This document shows, piece after piece, positions 43,106 to 54,850 of a stretch of 64,000 nt of DNA. Under the pieces are notes generated by a model. The model was given only the letters and a program-made list of their open reading frames with translations, did not search any database and was not told the DNA's origin. The translations under genes and the position numbers were made by a program. Origin of the DNA: Acanthaster planci (lineage: Eukaryota > Echinodermata > Asteroidea > Valvatida > Acanthasteridae); contig NW_019091358.1 in the NCBI RefSeq assembly GCF_001949145.1, forward strand, positions 629,227 through 693,226. Reading direction: 5' to 3'. The stretch's first letter is position 1. Each line of letters opens with the position of its first letter.

Positions 43106-44344
43106 TACATGAACTTGACCGTGGTGCATCAGTCCCCTTTTCTATCTACCGGTAGGGCTGTGGAGTCCAAACTCATCACAGAAGTGTACATGTACATGTA
43201 CCGTACACACAGCTTGCCCTACATGGAGGTTAACAGCAGTGCATTACCGGTAGGTGCCACATTTGCAATTCAGACTCGTTTGCTGAAACCAGAACAAGTC
43301 TTTGCATAAATGCAACATAAGTGTTTTTTCCCCTGCGTTCAAGGTGCTGTTGTTTCCGTCTTGCACGCACTTTGTCATGACACCATCAAGATTGACATGT
43401 AGATGTGTTGTTTATGTGGGAATTAATTTGTGCATGTTAACCGGCGGTGGGCATATAACATGGAGGTTTTTGCTCATGTGCATTGCTGCTCCGGACAATG
43501 TTTACCCATGGTTTACCGTTGTTGACAACTTGTCCCAATTCCCGAACCGCTATTTTCACATGATTTTAGTGTTGTAGTTTCAATTGGCTTCAGCAAATTC
43601 ATTGGACATTTTATCAGCTTTAGTTGCCAGCTGAACATGTTAAAAAGCTGGAAGAACTGTCACTGTGAAGAAAACTGTTAAGTCTGATCCAGGCAGGGGA
43701 GGAAATTTTGTGTTTGCATTGTGGCGGGTGACTTGTTGACACACCACACAAAGTGGTTTCAGTCATTTCCTTTCAGTGTGCCGCCTCCACAGGGGAACCT
43801 AAAACTGGAATCGCCAAACAGATTCATTTGGTATGCACCTTTGTTCTGTTCAGTGCCCCAGAATCAGTCAACGATAGCAAAGCCGTACTATTGCAAGGTC
43901 AAAAATAAACAGGGAGAGGACTTTGAGAGAGCACAATAAAGGAATGGAGAACAAAAACCTTTCCACTCAGTCTGACCAGAGGCCAAAGCAGAACGAGTTA
44001 GAGAGGTTGTATGTGGATCTGTATGCACTCTGGCTGTAAATGAAGAATGAAAAAACTGTTTCTTGCAGTCATTCCAGTCCGTCAAAACACCGATTTACCC
44101 TTCCAATAACCAGGCTTGCAGCTGGATATTTAAAAAACAATAAGGAAATTCCAATGCATGGGATTCTGCACTTTATTTTTCAAGTGGCAAGTGCAGTGGC
44201 ATATTTGGAGAAAGAGGAAATTGGGTGATCCATCAAAATGTTACATGCCTGAATTACATAATTATGTGTCATTTGGAAGCATCTGAAACAAACTTTAATT
44301 ACTGAAATGCATAAGACCTATTGAAAGAAGGGAGCATGAATTGA

Positions 44345-44574
44345 AGGGTCATTCAACAATAAATTCTGGGTCCACAAGTGTAATGTTTTAATGTAATTTG
44401 ACATAGAAATATCACCAGAATCGATTTCAAATTTATTTCTACTTGCTTTGCAGGTAATTTGCATTAATTCATCACTCTTGGATATGAGAGATTGTGTTCT
44501 GAACTCATAAAATCATATGTTAGATATGACAGGGACATGAAAAAATTGGAACACTAATTTATAGAATGACCCTG
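44345..44574. repeat. Possible MITE with GGGTCATTC termini
   Basis: Left AGGGTCATTCAACAATAAAT and right (reverse complement) AGGGTCATTCTATAAATTAG bound a 230-base AT-rich unit. The terminal word is shared with the element at 6696-7066. Confidence 0.5.
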
Positions 44575-45552
44575 AAGGATCTGTTCTAGTTCAAGGACCA
44601 AAGCTTATTTTTTTTACTCTAAATTCCAGGACCTGAAGACACTTCCTTCCCTTTTCTAAAGTGATTTGAACTGTCAATGTACAGTTGTAGTAATATAAAA
44701 CTACAGTACACTATGCCTGGGGATTTGGCTTATGAGGATTAAGTCTGGAGTATCATTGATCTTGTTTGCAACATCCAGAGGGGGTTTTTGGCTGGCAGAG
44801 GAGGTGGTTGTTGAGAGTTCCAGGTAAAGGCCAGATGTTTGCTTGAGGCTTGTTAGTAAAGGAATTTGGTGGATGTGGTAGAGGGCTAGAAGGGAGTTAT
44901 CCCCTGTCAGTGTGCATCTGACTCATGTCAGACTGATCCACATTGAAGCATGTAACCTGATCAAGGTGTGACGGTCTGTTGTCACACTATTTAATGATTA
45001 ACATCTTTGAAGTCAAAACAGTAGATTTGCTTATTGGGAGTCAAAGTGGTGAGGATGATGCAAATTGGCAAAGCTCCCTGTATTTAAAATCAGGAAAAAA
45101 GGAACAGATTTCCTTAACAAATCTGGGTCTACAGTTTAACATTAAAGAAAAGTCCTGTTTTCATTTTAAAAACAAAGAACTGTTATTTAGATACATATCT
45201 CTCCAAGATGAGAACATATACATGCATATTGTTTATGTAAAATGTCACAATATGAATGACAGAAAATCTGTGCTACCGGTATGTTCGATTTAATGTACAT
45301 GTACTTGTCAAAATTTCTGTCCTTCAAAATCAAGCGTGATGACTGTTGAGGATGTATTAAATGCAAGGTCTGTTGAAGAAAGTGACGGCAGATCTTGAAT
45401 TCTGTTCTTTTTTTTTCACTTTGGTGTCTTGTAAAACAAGATGTACATGTACCCATGGCTGGTGAGACAAAATGTACATGTACCCATGGCTGGTGTCATA
45501 CATCATACATGTATGTGTTGATGGATTTCGGGAACTAGGATTGGTCCGCTTT

Positions 45553-47138
45553 TATGGTGTGCCATCAGGGCCAAAATTGATATTTTACAAAATGAATGTT
45601 CTAAACCAAAAACACAGCTAAAAATTTAAAAACAAACAAAAGAAAAACTGCATAAGCAAAGGAAATCGAGAAAGTGAAAAGGTACATTAAAACAAATATC
45701 AGAAAAATGGAGCAGAGCTCTAAATCCGGCTTTGCGAACAGCATTTGCGAAATAAATGATGAAAACCTCAAACGATCAGAAAAAAAGAGAAGATCAAAGG
45801 ACAAAACTAAATGATCAAAGGACAGAGCAAATTGAGCAAAGGACAAAAAGAAATGAACTAAGTAAAAGCAAACATTGAGGGCGGCAATTGCTGATGCAAT
45901 GATAGCGTGCGTAAATCCAATCTCGAATCCAGTGGGTCAAAGAAGTCATAGCTCGTTATCGACGATTTTGTCATGATAAATGAGGAGACCGCAAAACATT
46001 TACACAATGCTCAGGCATGACAGAGTGCGAGTGATGGATGCACTACTACCAACAGACGTCAGGCCTACCACCAGGTCTAACATTTGTTGAGATGCCAGTA
46101 GGCATGAGCCCAGTTCTTTTATGCCAAATGTCACTACCAGTTTCACCGGCGTAAATCCCAGGGGATTGGAAATATAACACCCCCCGTTTGAGAGGTGGGG
46201 GGATTGGCAGTAGAATTACCCCCCACACACACTTTTTTGTAATGAGCAAAAATAAAAGTGAATTGTGGAAAATGAAAACGACTATGTTTGCAATATCACT
46301 AAAAAGGGGAAAAAAATGTTAAAAGCCATAAACTGCCATTCCAACGTAAGATTAGATTCTGCACGAATGTGATACACATTACTCCTACATCTTTATCATG
46401 AACATCGCCCCCTATTTAGTGTATAGTCTAACCCCCCCCAGGTTTTCAAATTTTCATGGCCTGGCAGCCATCCCCTAATGCCTAGCACAGATTTACGCCT
46501 ACGTAGTTACATCAGTATTACTGGCAGCACTGGCAGTGGCACAACGATAAGAACAATGCCTACTCCGGGATATGTGACTGTCAGTGCATAGACCTAGATG
46601 AGTCCAATCCCTCCAACAACGAGCTATGACTTCTCTAACACATTGGAGTCGACATCGGATTTACGCGTGCTCAACGATTGCTTTTACATGTGTTTTAGTT
46701 CATTTCTTTTTGTCCTTTGATCGTTTAGCTCTGTCCTTTGATTGCTTAATTTTGTCCTTTAGGCCTAATCATTTGGCTCTGTCCTTTTTGATCACTTAGC
46801 TTTGTCATTAGATCTTTTGGTTTTGTGTTTCGATCCTTTGGTTTATGTTGTTGTTTTTGTTATTTCTGTCTTTTTATCATTTGATTTTGTCTGTTGACCT
46901 TTTCCTTTCTCTGATCGTTTGGGATTTTCATAGTTTATTTCACAAATGCTGTTCACAAAGCAGGATTCAGAATTCTGCTTCATTTTTCTGTCATTCGTTT
47001 TTAATTTACCTTTTAACTTTCTTGATGGCCTTTGTTTATGCAGTTTTCCTTTTGGTTGTTTTTAAATTTTTATCTGTGTTTTTGGTTTGGAACATTCGTT
47101 TGGTAAAATATTATTTTTGGCCCTGATGGTGCCCCATA
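45553..47138. mobile_element. Foldback-type element with about 450-base inverted repeats
   Basis: The left end (GTGCCATCAGGGCCAAAATT, AAACCAAAAACACAGCTAAA) is mirrored at the right end (TTATTTTTGGCCCTGATGGT). Arms of about 440-500 bases, to about 46000 and from about 46620, share also AAGTCATAGCTCGTT and an array of GATCAAAGGACAAAA-type words. The centre (about 600 bases) has no coding content. Phe/Leu-rich frames in the arms follow from the TTTGTCCTTTGATC words. Confidence 0.85.
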
Positions 47139-49379
47139 TGCTTTGGCTAGAAGCACTCTCTCACCGCCAAAGAAGAGACAAGCTGATGGGAAACATTTCA
47201 ACTTGATACTTTGAGCAGGTGGGCAATTCTGTGCCAAGTCGTACTGGGTTTCAAGCTCTGTTTTTCATAGAAAATGATCATGTTCCGCACTGGTTTGTCG
47301 GCAGTATGTTGGACATTGAACGGATAGCAAGGCTCTAGGAGTATATCTTCACAATTTATTTCATGTACATTTATGATTACTTTTTATTTGCCGACTGAAG
47401 TGAAATTTGAGTTGAGGTATAATTTTATACCTCAAAAAGGATGTTGCAGTAGTGTCCGTCTGTTACCATGGCAACACATACATGTAGCTTTACCTGATCC
47501 CTGCAAATCCAAAAGATTCAAAAGAAATCTCTTTGATGGGGGGGCACATCCAATGAAGAAATAATACTAGAGTTTATTTCCTACTACCACATCCACCACT
47601 GCCTGATAGAACAAAATTCATGGTGAAAAATCCCTTTCGATACACGCGTACGTCAGTCTGTGACCCATGGAATTACCCAGCTGCAGAGAAAGTACAATAC
47701 CGGGTACTTTTAATAGAGATTAGTCTTGCCAACTCAACACGACCTAACTAAGCATGCGTGAACGTGTCGGTGCACACTTTTAGTGCCCACCAAATGGACA
47801 TCAATTCCCTGGAACACACCATCTCTTGTTCCTCCAGGAAGCGGATTACCAGGTGGCGATGGTGTAAAAACCAATTTCCTTTTTAATATGACTCTGCTCT
47901 TCATGTTTGTGTCTTGGTTGATTAAAATTTTAAGAAGAACCAACTTAAACAACATCCACTATTGTTGAAAGCTAACTTGAGAAAGTTTAATGCATTTAAA
48001 AAAGTAGAATGTAAATATCGATTGGATTCACTCACCTTAGTGGAGCCACATGCATTATATTTGTATGGGTTTTAAATTCAATCTGCATTATCTATGAGGG
48101 CAGTTTACTTTTATAAAATTTCAAAAGATGAAGTGTTGTGGACAATGTGATACAGTAAATTATGTAAAAGAAAAAATTAGTCAGAACAAAGGAAACCAGT
48201 GGATGTTAAAAATAAGCCATGTGCATACATTATATATTTGTAAACGTTATCAATAATCATTGCTAAAGAAAATTGCCATTTTCATAGGGAGAATGGTCTT
48301 AGCATAAAAGTGTGCACAATTTTAAGTTCAGCACTAGTGTCTCTACATGAAATATGCTTTAAATAGGTGCTCAGTGATTGAATAAATTTCATTCGGCCAT
48401 TTGAATAGATTGTGGAGAAGCTTTTTCCATAAGCAAGAGCCAGGTTGCAGTTGTCTAGGTAACTGACCCTGCATTGTCATCTTTATTCCCATGGGAACTT
48501 GTTGCTGGCAGTGGCAGGCTTACATGTACTTGCACATGCACATATGCTTTACATGTACCACCACTAGACTGACTGCTGTGGTATAAAAAACTGAGTGCAT
48601 TGTGTATGTACCGGTACATGTTTGATGAGTGTACAAAGAATCAATGAAAGGAACTAGTTATGACAAAGGAGGCCTCGACCTTAGCTGGTGTACAAATTCT
48701 TAGTAAACACTGCTGCAGGCTGGTAAAATGTATTCTTCTTGAACTTGCCTGGCAGGCTATAGTATTCAAGAAAAACCGACCAGTTTGAAAATGTCATTTG
48801 TCTTATTTGTAAAGATGAATACAACAAAGCTGAGAAACGTTTGATTGTACATGCTATTTAGCTTCCACTTTGGTATTTTAGATTGAAAGTGTGATGACTC
48901 AAAAGTAACGGTTGAAAAAGTGAAATTGATAAAGCTTGTGAAAGTTGGTTAGTTTTGCTAAAAATGAGTCCAGTGGGGTTGTGGAAATTACTGTGACCTA
49001 GTGAAAAAATAAGTTACCGTACATTGCCCAGCAAAAAAGTCTATTCTGCATTAATACATATATCTAGCCTTGTGTGTCTCTAAAACATAATTAGCAAGAT
49101 TCAAAATTCAGGCACTGTGTATCTGCTTCCTTTTTGTTTCAATGATATCATATGTCTCTGAATCATTTGCAAATAGCCAGACACTATAGTCAGGCTTTTC
49201 AGACACAATCAGTATAACATTTGCAATCTCAGCGCTATTTCTTAACACCTAAGGGCACTCATGTCATGTCACTGCACAGTTTGAAGATTTTGCATACAAA
49301 TTGTGAATCTTGGATGAAAGTTGTGGTAAAAGTAGCTGAAAGCAGTCTCTTCAAACTGGACTCCTGGATTTTTAAATAT

Positions 49380-49660
49380 TCAGGCTCTAACAAGTTTCTC
49401 TGAAGATATAGTTAAGTGTACCAGACACATGTAGGTACTAACTGCTGCCGGCAAGCACATTGCAGATTGTAAGAAATTAACCGAAACATGATCATTTGTA
49501 ATCTGTCCACTCAAACCTGTTTGCCACTCACTGTCAACTCCATGAACAAGCTGCAAGTCACTGTCATGCAGACCAGAACCTCTAAAAACAGGCCACTCTG
49601 GCAACTCTGGAAACCTTTGGCAACAATTTGTAGCCGAAGACATTCTCTCACAGCTGGAGT
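49380..49660. repeat. Diverged direct repeat, copy 1
   Basis: Shares ordered blocks with 50430-50665: TCTAACAAGTTTCTCTGAAG / TCTGACAAGTTCCTCTGAAG, CATTTGTAATC, CTCCATGAACAAGCT, CTGTCA, AGACCAG and AAACAGGCCA. On the minus strand both read as GLxDxDLxLVHGVDS, but no full frame is kept. Probably an old dispersed repeat. Confidence 0.6.
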
Positions 49661-50429
49661 CTTCTGGATTTTATGCAATCTCTGAACTTGGAACTGTTTG
49701 TGTAGATCATAAATATTTTTAATAAGGGCAAAAGACCCTCATCCTTGGTATCATAGCATTTGGCTTCATGTTCCTGGAGGAGTTTTGAAAAAAAGAGCCT
49801 AAGACCAAAAAGAACCTGTAGTTTAAGGACCAAGACAGAGAAATGCCGACCAGAAAGGTACAAAGAGTAAACACATAAAAAAATGGGGAATCAAAGACTC
49901 GGATAACTCTCTGCATTGAAATATGTGTTTCAACATCTGAAATATGACAGCATGCTAACAGCAGTACAGCATAAAATCAAGACACTGTAACAGTCCGGGA
50001 GTAAAGATTCAAATTCTGTTAGGAAAGATACTGGTATACATTAAACACATTTTCAAGAATTCAAGTAGGAAGAAAGCAAACGCTATTAAAAGCCATGTTG
50101 AAAGCCATGTTGAGAAGTTCATGTTGAACATGTACATGTGTACATGTAGGCCTATTATTTGTTGGTTCATTTTTATCTTTAAGAAATGTGCTTTGAGTAT
50201 CCATATTACATGTATGTCATTTTGTGAAAAGGGAACAAGTGGACGATGCATGTGGGAAGCAAGATTACCATGCATCAGTAGTTTGGGTATTGGTAGCTCA
50301 TAATGTACACTGTAATATGAGTGTTGCCTGAAGTAGTGATCATCCAGCATCTGGCTGTAATATCTCACATGTAATGAGACCCAGTTTGAAGAGCACAGTT
50401 CATATTACAGAATATAGGCAGGTTGTTGT

Positions 50430-50665
50430 GATACACATGGATGCATCTTTGGGCTCTGACAAGTTCCTCTGAAGATAGAGTTACATGTACATGTATATTA
50501 TGGCTGTGTGCAAGCTGGTTGGGAGAAATGAACCAAAACACAGCCATTTGTAATCCATCCATTTGAGCCTCCCCTGAAGCAGTTTTTCCTCCCACTGTCG
50601 ACTCCATGAACAAGCTTTAAATCTCTGTCACGTAGACCAGGACTTCTAAAAAACAGGCCAATCTT
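50430..50665. repeat. Diverged direct repeat, copy 2
   Basis: Second copy of the unit at 49380-49660, same orientation, about 1.05 kb downstream. See that entry for matching blocks. Confidence 0.6.
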
Positions 50666-50790
50666 GAATGAGTTTGACAACTTGTAAGTTTTGGGTTTTG
50701 CGATGGATGAGTATTTCTTCCCTCACAGGTGGTCCCTCCTTAAAAAATATTTGTTATAGTTTCATAAAATGCCATGAGTCTGCATTCCTA

Positions 50791-51045
50791 CATGATATGA
50801 TATGATATGATATGATATGATATGATATGATATGATATGATATGATATGATATGATATGATATGATATGATATGATATGATATGATATGATATGATATGA
50901 TATGATATATGATATGATATGATATGATATGATATGATATGATATGATATGATATGATATGATTGATATGATTGATATGATTGATATGATTTAATGTGAT
51001 ATAATATGATTGATATCATAGATGTGATGTGATGTGATGTGATCT
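50791..51045. repeat. Pentanucleotide microsatellite (GATAT)n
   Basis: More than 30 nearly perfect GATAT units (50791-50960), with one slip near 50905, followed by interrupted GATTGATAT units and a short GATGT array to about 51040. The ISYHI-repeat open frame is a by-product. Confidence 0.95.
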
Positions 51046-51734
51046 CAGAAAAGAGAGGTAAATAAATGCAAAATGAAATTTTGAGCTTGATTTTTTTGGG
51101 GGGGAGGGAGTTGACATCAAACTAGACTCAGATGCTGTTGTGTCCTTTTGTGGTTGATAAATTGAGGATAAAATCTCCTTCCCCCTTCTTTTGTGTGCCA
51201 GTCAGAAGATCTCTTTGCCAAACAGATGTAAGAGGATTTATCAGATCTTACTGAAAACAAATCTCTTCTGAGATCAACATCATGCCGGAAATTGCCCTTG
51301 CTTTGTCTGCACCCTGGGGGTGGTAGGCACCAGCTTGAAGACCATCCCTCCCTTCTGGGACTCTGCCTTTTGTATATGACAAAGCTGATTCCGTCTTGAA
51401 GGAGACCCCCACCTTTAAGTTGTTCCCACTTTTATCCGATTAGGCTTGTATCTTGACTGGCTACTAATGTCTTCCCACCCCAGCTGAGAGAGTTTAGATT
51501 TAAATTCTGAATTGTTGAACCGCCCAGGATGAATAAAGACTGTTTTGGACAGTTGACACGAAAATATCCACAGCCAACACCGGACTGTTTCCAGATTACT
51601 GACTGCACAGGAGTTGACCAGTCAACAGGTCCACTAAATTCAGTATTTGTTTTGCCCTTGGCTGATTGAAGGTTAAATCATGGTTAACTTTACTCTGTGC
51701 TGTCCAAGCGATTGTAAGAACAAATGCACATGCT

Positions 51735-51810
51735 TGCTTGGGTGGGATTCAAACCCATTAGTGCGTGCTTGTCAGTGTTCACTTCTTACCACTGAACCAC
51801 TTGGCTCGCC
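51735..51810 (-). repeat. tRNA-like SINE head or tRNA pseudogene
   Basis: On the minus strand: GGCGAGCCAAGTGGTTCAGT (A-box TGGTTCAGTGG), and GGGTTTGAATCCCACCC (B-box GGTTTGAATCC) about 45 bases later. Distances fit a tRNA-type promoter, but the acceptor stem does not pair well. No 3' SINE body matching the other two families was seen. Confidence 0.55.
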
Positions 51811-53460
51811 ATGGTGGTTTGAATCACATTTCATGATCAACATTCAGTGGTGAAATTCTTATTCATGTATGATGAAGAGTAGAATCCAGCATGATATTAG
51901 GCCTACTGGCATTGTACATGTGCACTATATCTCCTGAATATGATCTCATAAATCATCTGGTCTACAGCCACAAGACCACCTGGTCTTTTGTGCCACATGG
52001 TTTTTCCCTGTTGAGATTGGCACTTATTACCTGACTGAATTAAGTAATATTGAGGCAATGCAAATAAGATGCAAATACATAAATGTACAGGTCTACAGCT
52101 TAGGTTTCCATAAATATTTAGGAAGTGACTTACTGCTTCATGTAAAGAAGTAGGCTAATGTATTCTCTTGCATTTCATTGGACAAAGCAATGCCGCTCCT
52201 CCAGTTTAATGATAATTTTTCATACATTCTGTCGTTAGGAATATCTGATGTCATGCAGTGTTCCATGTCCCCAGTGCAGGGGTTTAGATAATTTTCTTCA
52301 AGCCATGGGTACAATTATACCCACTTCCTTACTCAGAGATGAGTACAGTATGTTGCCCTCAGTATTACTTGGTATTATACTCTTCCTCTTCATGAAAGGG
52401 AGAGCAGTGACGACTGTACTCCCTTAGAGGTGGAATACCAATATTATGCGAGTTAGTCTTTTTGCCTTAACAAATATAACTATACTTGTTAGTTCTGTTG
52501 AATAACACAGTAAAAAAACAGTGCTTTGTGATAACCATGAACTCATGACACCATAGAAAAAATCACATAGGTCCGTACCCACCCGCTTGTTTTGAGGCAC
52601 GTGTAAGGCTACCGTGCACGGATGCCATGTTGACCGGCCGCCATGTGCACATGCCTGGCGGTGGCCATTCAAAAAGTCATGGTGCACTTCATCACTTGGT
52701 GGTCGAATGCGCTCACACTCACGATCTAATCCTCAATCTTTCTAAGATGTTTCAGACTTAAAATTTTCCAAAAAATGATACCAAGTTTCTTGTAGATGTA
52801 CCAGAAAGCCTCTAAAACGCCATTTGAAAAAATGCCAGTGTTTAACGGATCAAAACTTGTAGAAAACTTCATGTTTTTCACAGAACTTTTGATGAGGAGT
52901 TCAGGCAACTTAAACCTATCCATTCGTGCAAAAATCTATGAAAATAGTTTGGTCCCCGTGGGCTAGAGATCAATTTTACTACATCATGTCTTCAGGGGAT
53001 CTGGTGACCATGTTTTGTACCCAAAAATCTATCCATGCGCACAATGCATGCACAGTAGCCCATTATGGTCTACAACACATTTTGCATCGGGTCTTTCCCG
53101 TCAACCCTGGATTTTCTGAATAATTTATCATGGTTATGCACTGAGCAGTGGAAAATGCTGTATGCAGATGAACATGAACAAATCGGTTTCAGTACTTAGT
53201 GTCTGCCACAAATGTTACTCTGTTGGGGGGGCGTAATTGAAGGAACATGAAAAATACAGAAACTTATTGTACTCTTTCTGCAGTAGAAATCACTATGTAT
53301 TTTACGTTATGCATGAGGTTTAAGCTGCATATTTTGACTAAAAGTCGGGAAGCGTATATACCGGTACACCAATATTCACATCATCTAAACTGTTGGCCAT
53401 TGGTTTTTACAGTTTTTCTTCACAGCATTTTTATCATTTAACTTTTGTTTTCATTTTAAA

Positions 53461-54029
53461 CTGGTAAAAATATATTCTTAAAAGAGACCATGCATTTGGA
53501 AATTGCCAAACATTTGTCACTACACCTATGGGATTTACAAATCGATTGCCACATACACACTACTTAAAAACATGCTTTAGCTCACAAATGTCCCACATCT
53601 TGATCAGGGATAATATATTATGTTTTTATGTGTTCCTGGAAAAGCGACTGGCCAGTGGGTGTAGATAGACGGAATCCTTTTAAAAGGATATTGAGGCCCA
53701 GTCTGTTACTCAAGGTCACACTCTTGGTTACAGACCTTGGTTACATACTGTATGACAAATGTCTAATTACATTACACTTTAGACTAGTCTGTAGTCTTGT
53801 AAAGTTATCTACCGTTCCAGCATACACCATGTGTGTGCCTGCCGATAATTCTACATGGTTAATTCCTGAGGTATGTGGAATCCTGGAATACCGATACCAA
53901 TCCTCAATGAAGTTGGCTTCTTGTTCCCAGGAACAGCTGCAAGTGACAGTGCAATTTCAGTCTTCACGATTCAGTTTTCAGCAAACCATACGGACCTTAA
54001 ATTCTGCGCTGGACCAGTTTGCTGCCATG
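53461..54029. other. Intronic segment, open frame without support
   Basis: A 151-codon open frame (53628-54083) runs through here but shows no domain, and its end enters the phased repeat. I see no support for a gene. Confidence 0.3.
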
Positions 54030-54850
54030 GCCAAACGGGGTCAGCTTGTTAGTCCGACAGCTCATAATTCCGATCCCTCATAAGTTCGAAAAAAGCATTT
54101 TAAAAAGTCCATAAGTCCAACACCTCATAGGTCTGACGCCTCATAAGTCCAACGCCTCATAAGTCCGACACCTCATAGGTCCGACGCCTCATAAGTCCGA
54201 CAAATGCGTTTGAAAGTTCCAACAGTTTTTCGGTCCATGGCATAGATCCAATGCCTCATAAAAAAATCTGATGCCTCAAAAGTCTGACATTTGATTTGAT
54301 GCTCATTACGAGCATATGAAGATGGCGCTAGGAACAAGACTGGTTCCCGGTGTTAAGTATGGTGTACTATTTATGACACACATACAAACATTTTTAAGAT
54401 TTCAAAAGTATTACAGTCAAAAAAATGCTTTTTATATTTAGCGAAGTATCATACATCATTCTTACACATAGTGGTATTTTGGATTAAACAAATACTGGAC
54501 CAGCAAACGAACTGTGCAGGTAGTCTGCTTGATTTAGTTTTCCTAACAGGGTCAGTATCGTGGGCATGAGTTGGGAACAAAGTTGAATCTAGCTCGTGGG
54601 CAACGTGTCGAGCGGGCCCGCACTCCTCTATGTTTCACAGTCAATGGCACTGATGCCTCATATAAAGTCCGACACCTTGTTGGTCCGACGTCGGATTTAC
54701 GAGGCATCGGACGTTTGAGATATTGGAACTATGAAAAAAGATTGCCCATAAATGTGACGCTTTATTATTCCGATGCCTCATAAGTCCGAAAATTCTGACT
54801 TTTGAGGCGTCGTCGAGCCTATGAGGTGTTTGACTCATGATATGCACCCA
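54030..54850. mobile_element. Element with 16-base phased CCTCATAAGTCCGACG arrays at both ends
   Basis: At 54118-54202 the 16-base unit CCTCATAAGTCCGACG is repeated about six times, with looser copies from 54045 to 54290. At 54645-54842 it returns in mixed and mainly inverted orientation (GGATTTACGAGGCATCGGAC, CTTTTGAGGCGTCG, CCTATGAGGTGTTTGAC). The middle (54358 on) includes a GTATGGTGTACTATTTATGA piece resembling the tail of the TCGTG repeat family. Confidence 0.6.

Noticed and set aside
45601-47126. Phe/Leu-rich membrane-protein-like ORFs in inverted orientation
   Set aside because: Both are translations of the foldback element's arms. No gene-like conservation.
50762-51019. ISYHI-repeat open frame
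   Set aside because: Product of the GATAT microsatellite.
53628-54083. 151-codon ORF
   Set aside because: No domain, weak composition, and its end runs into a phased non-coding repeat.
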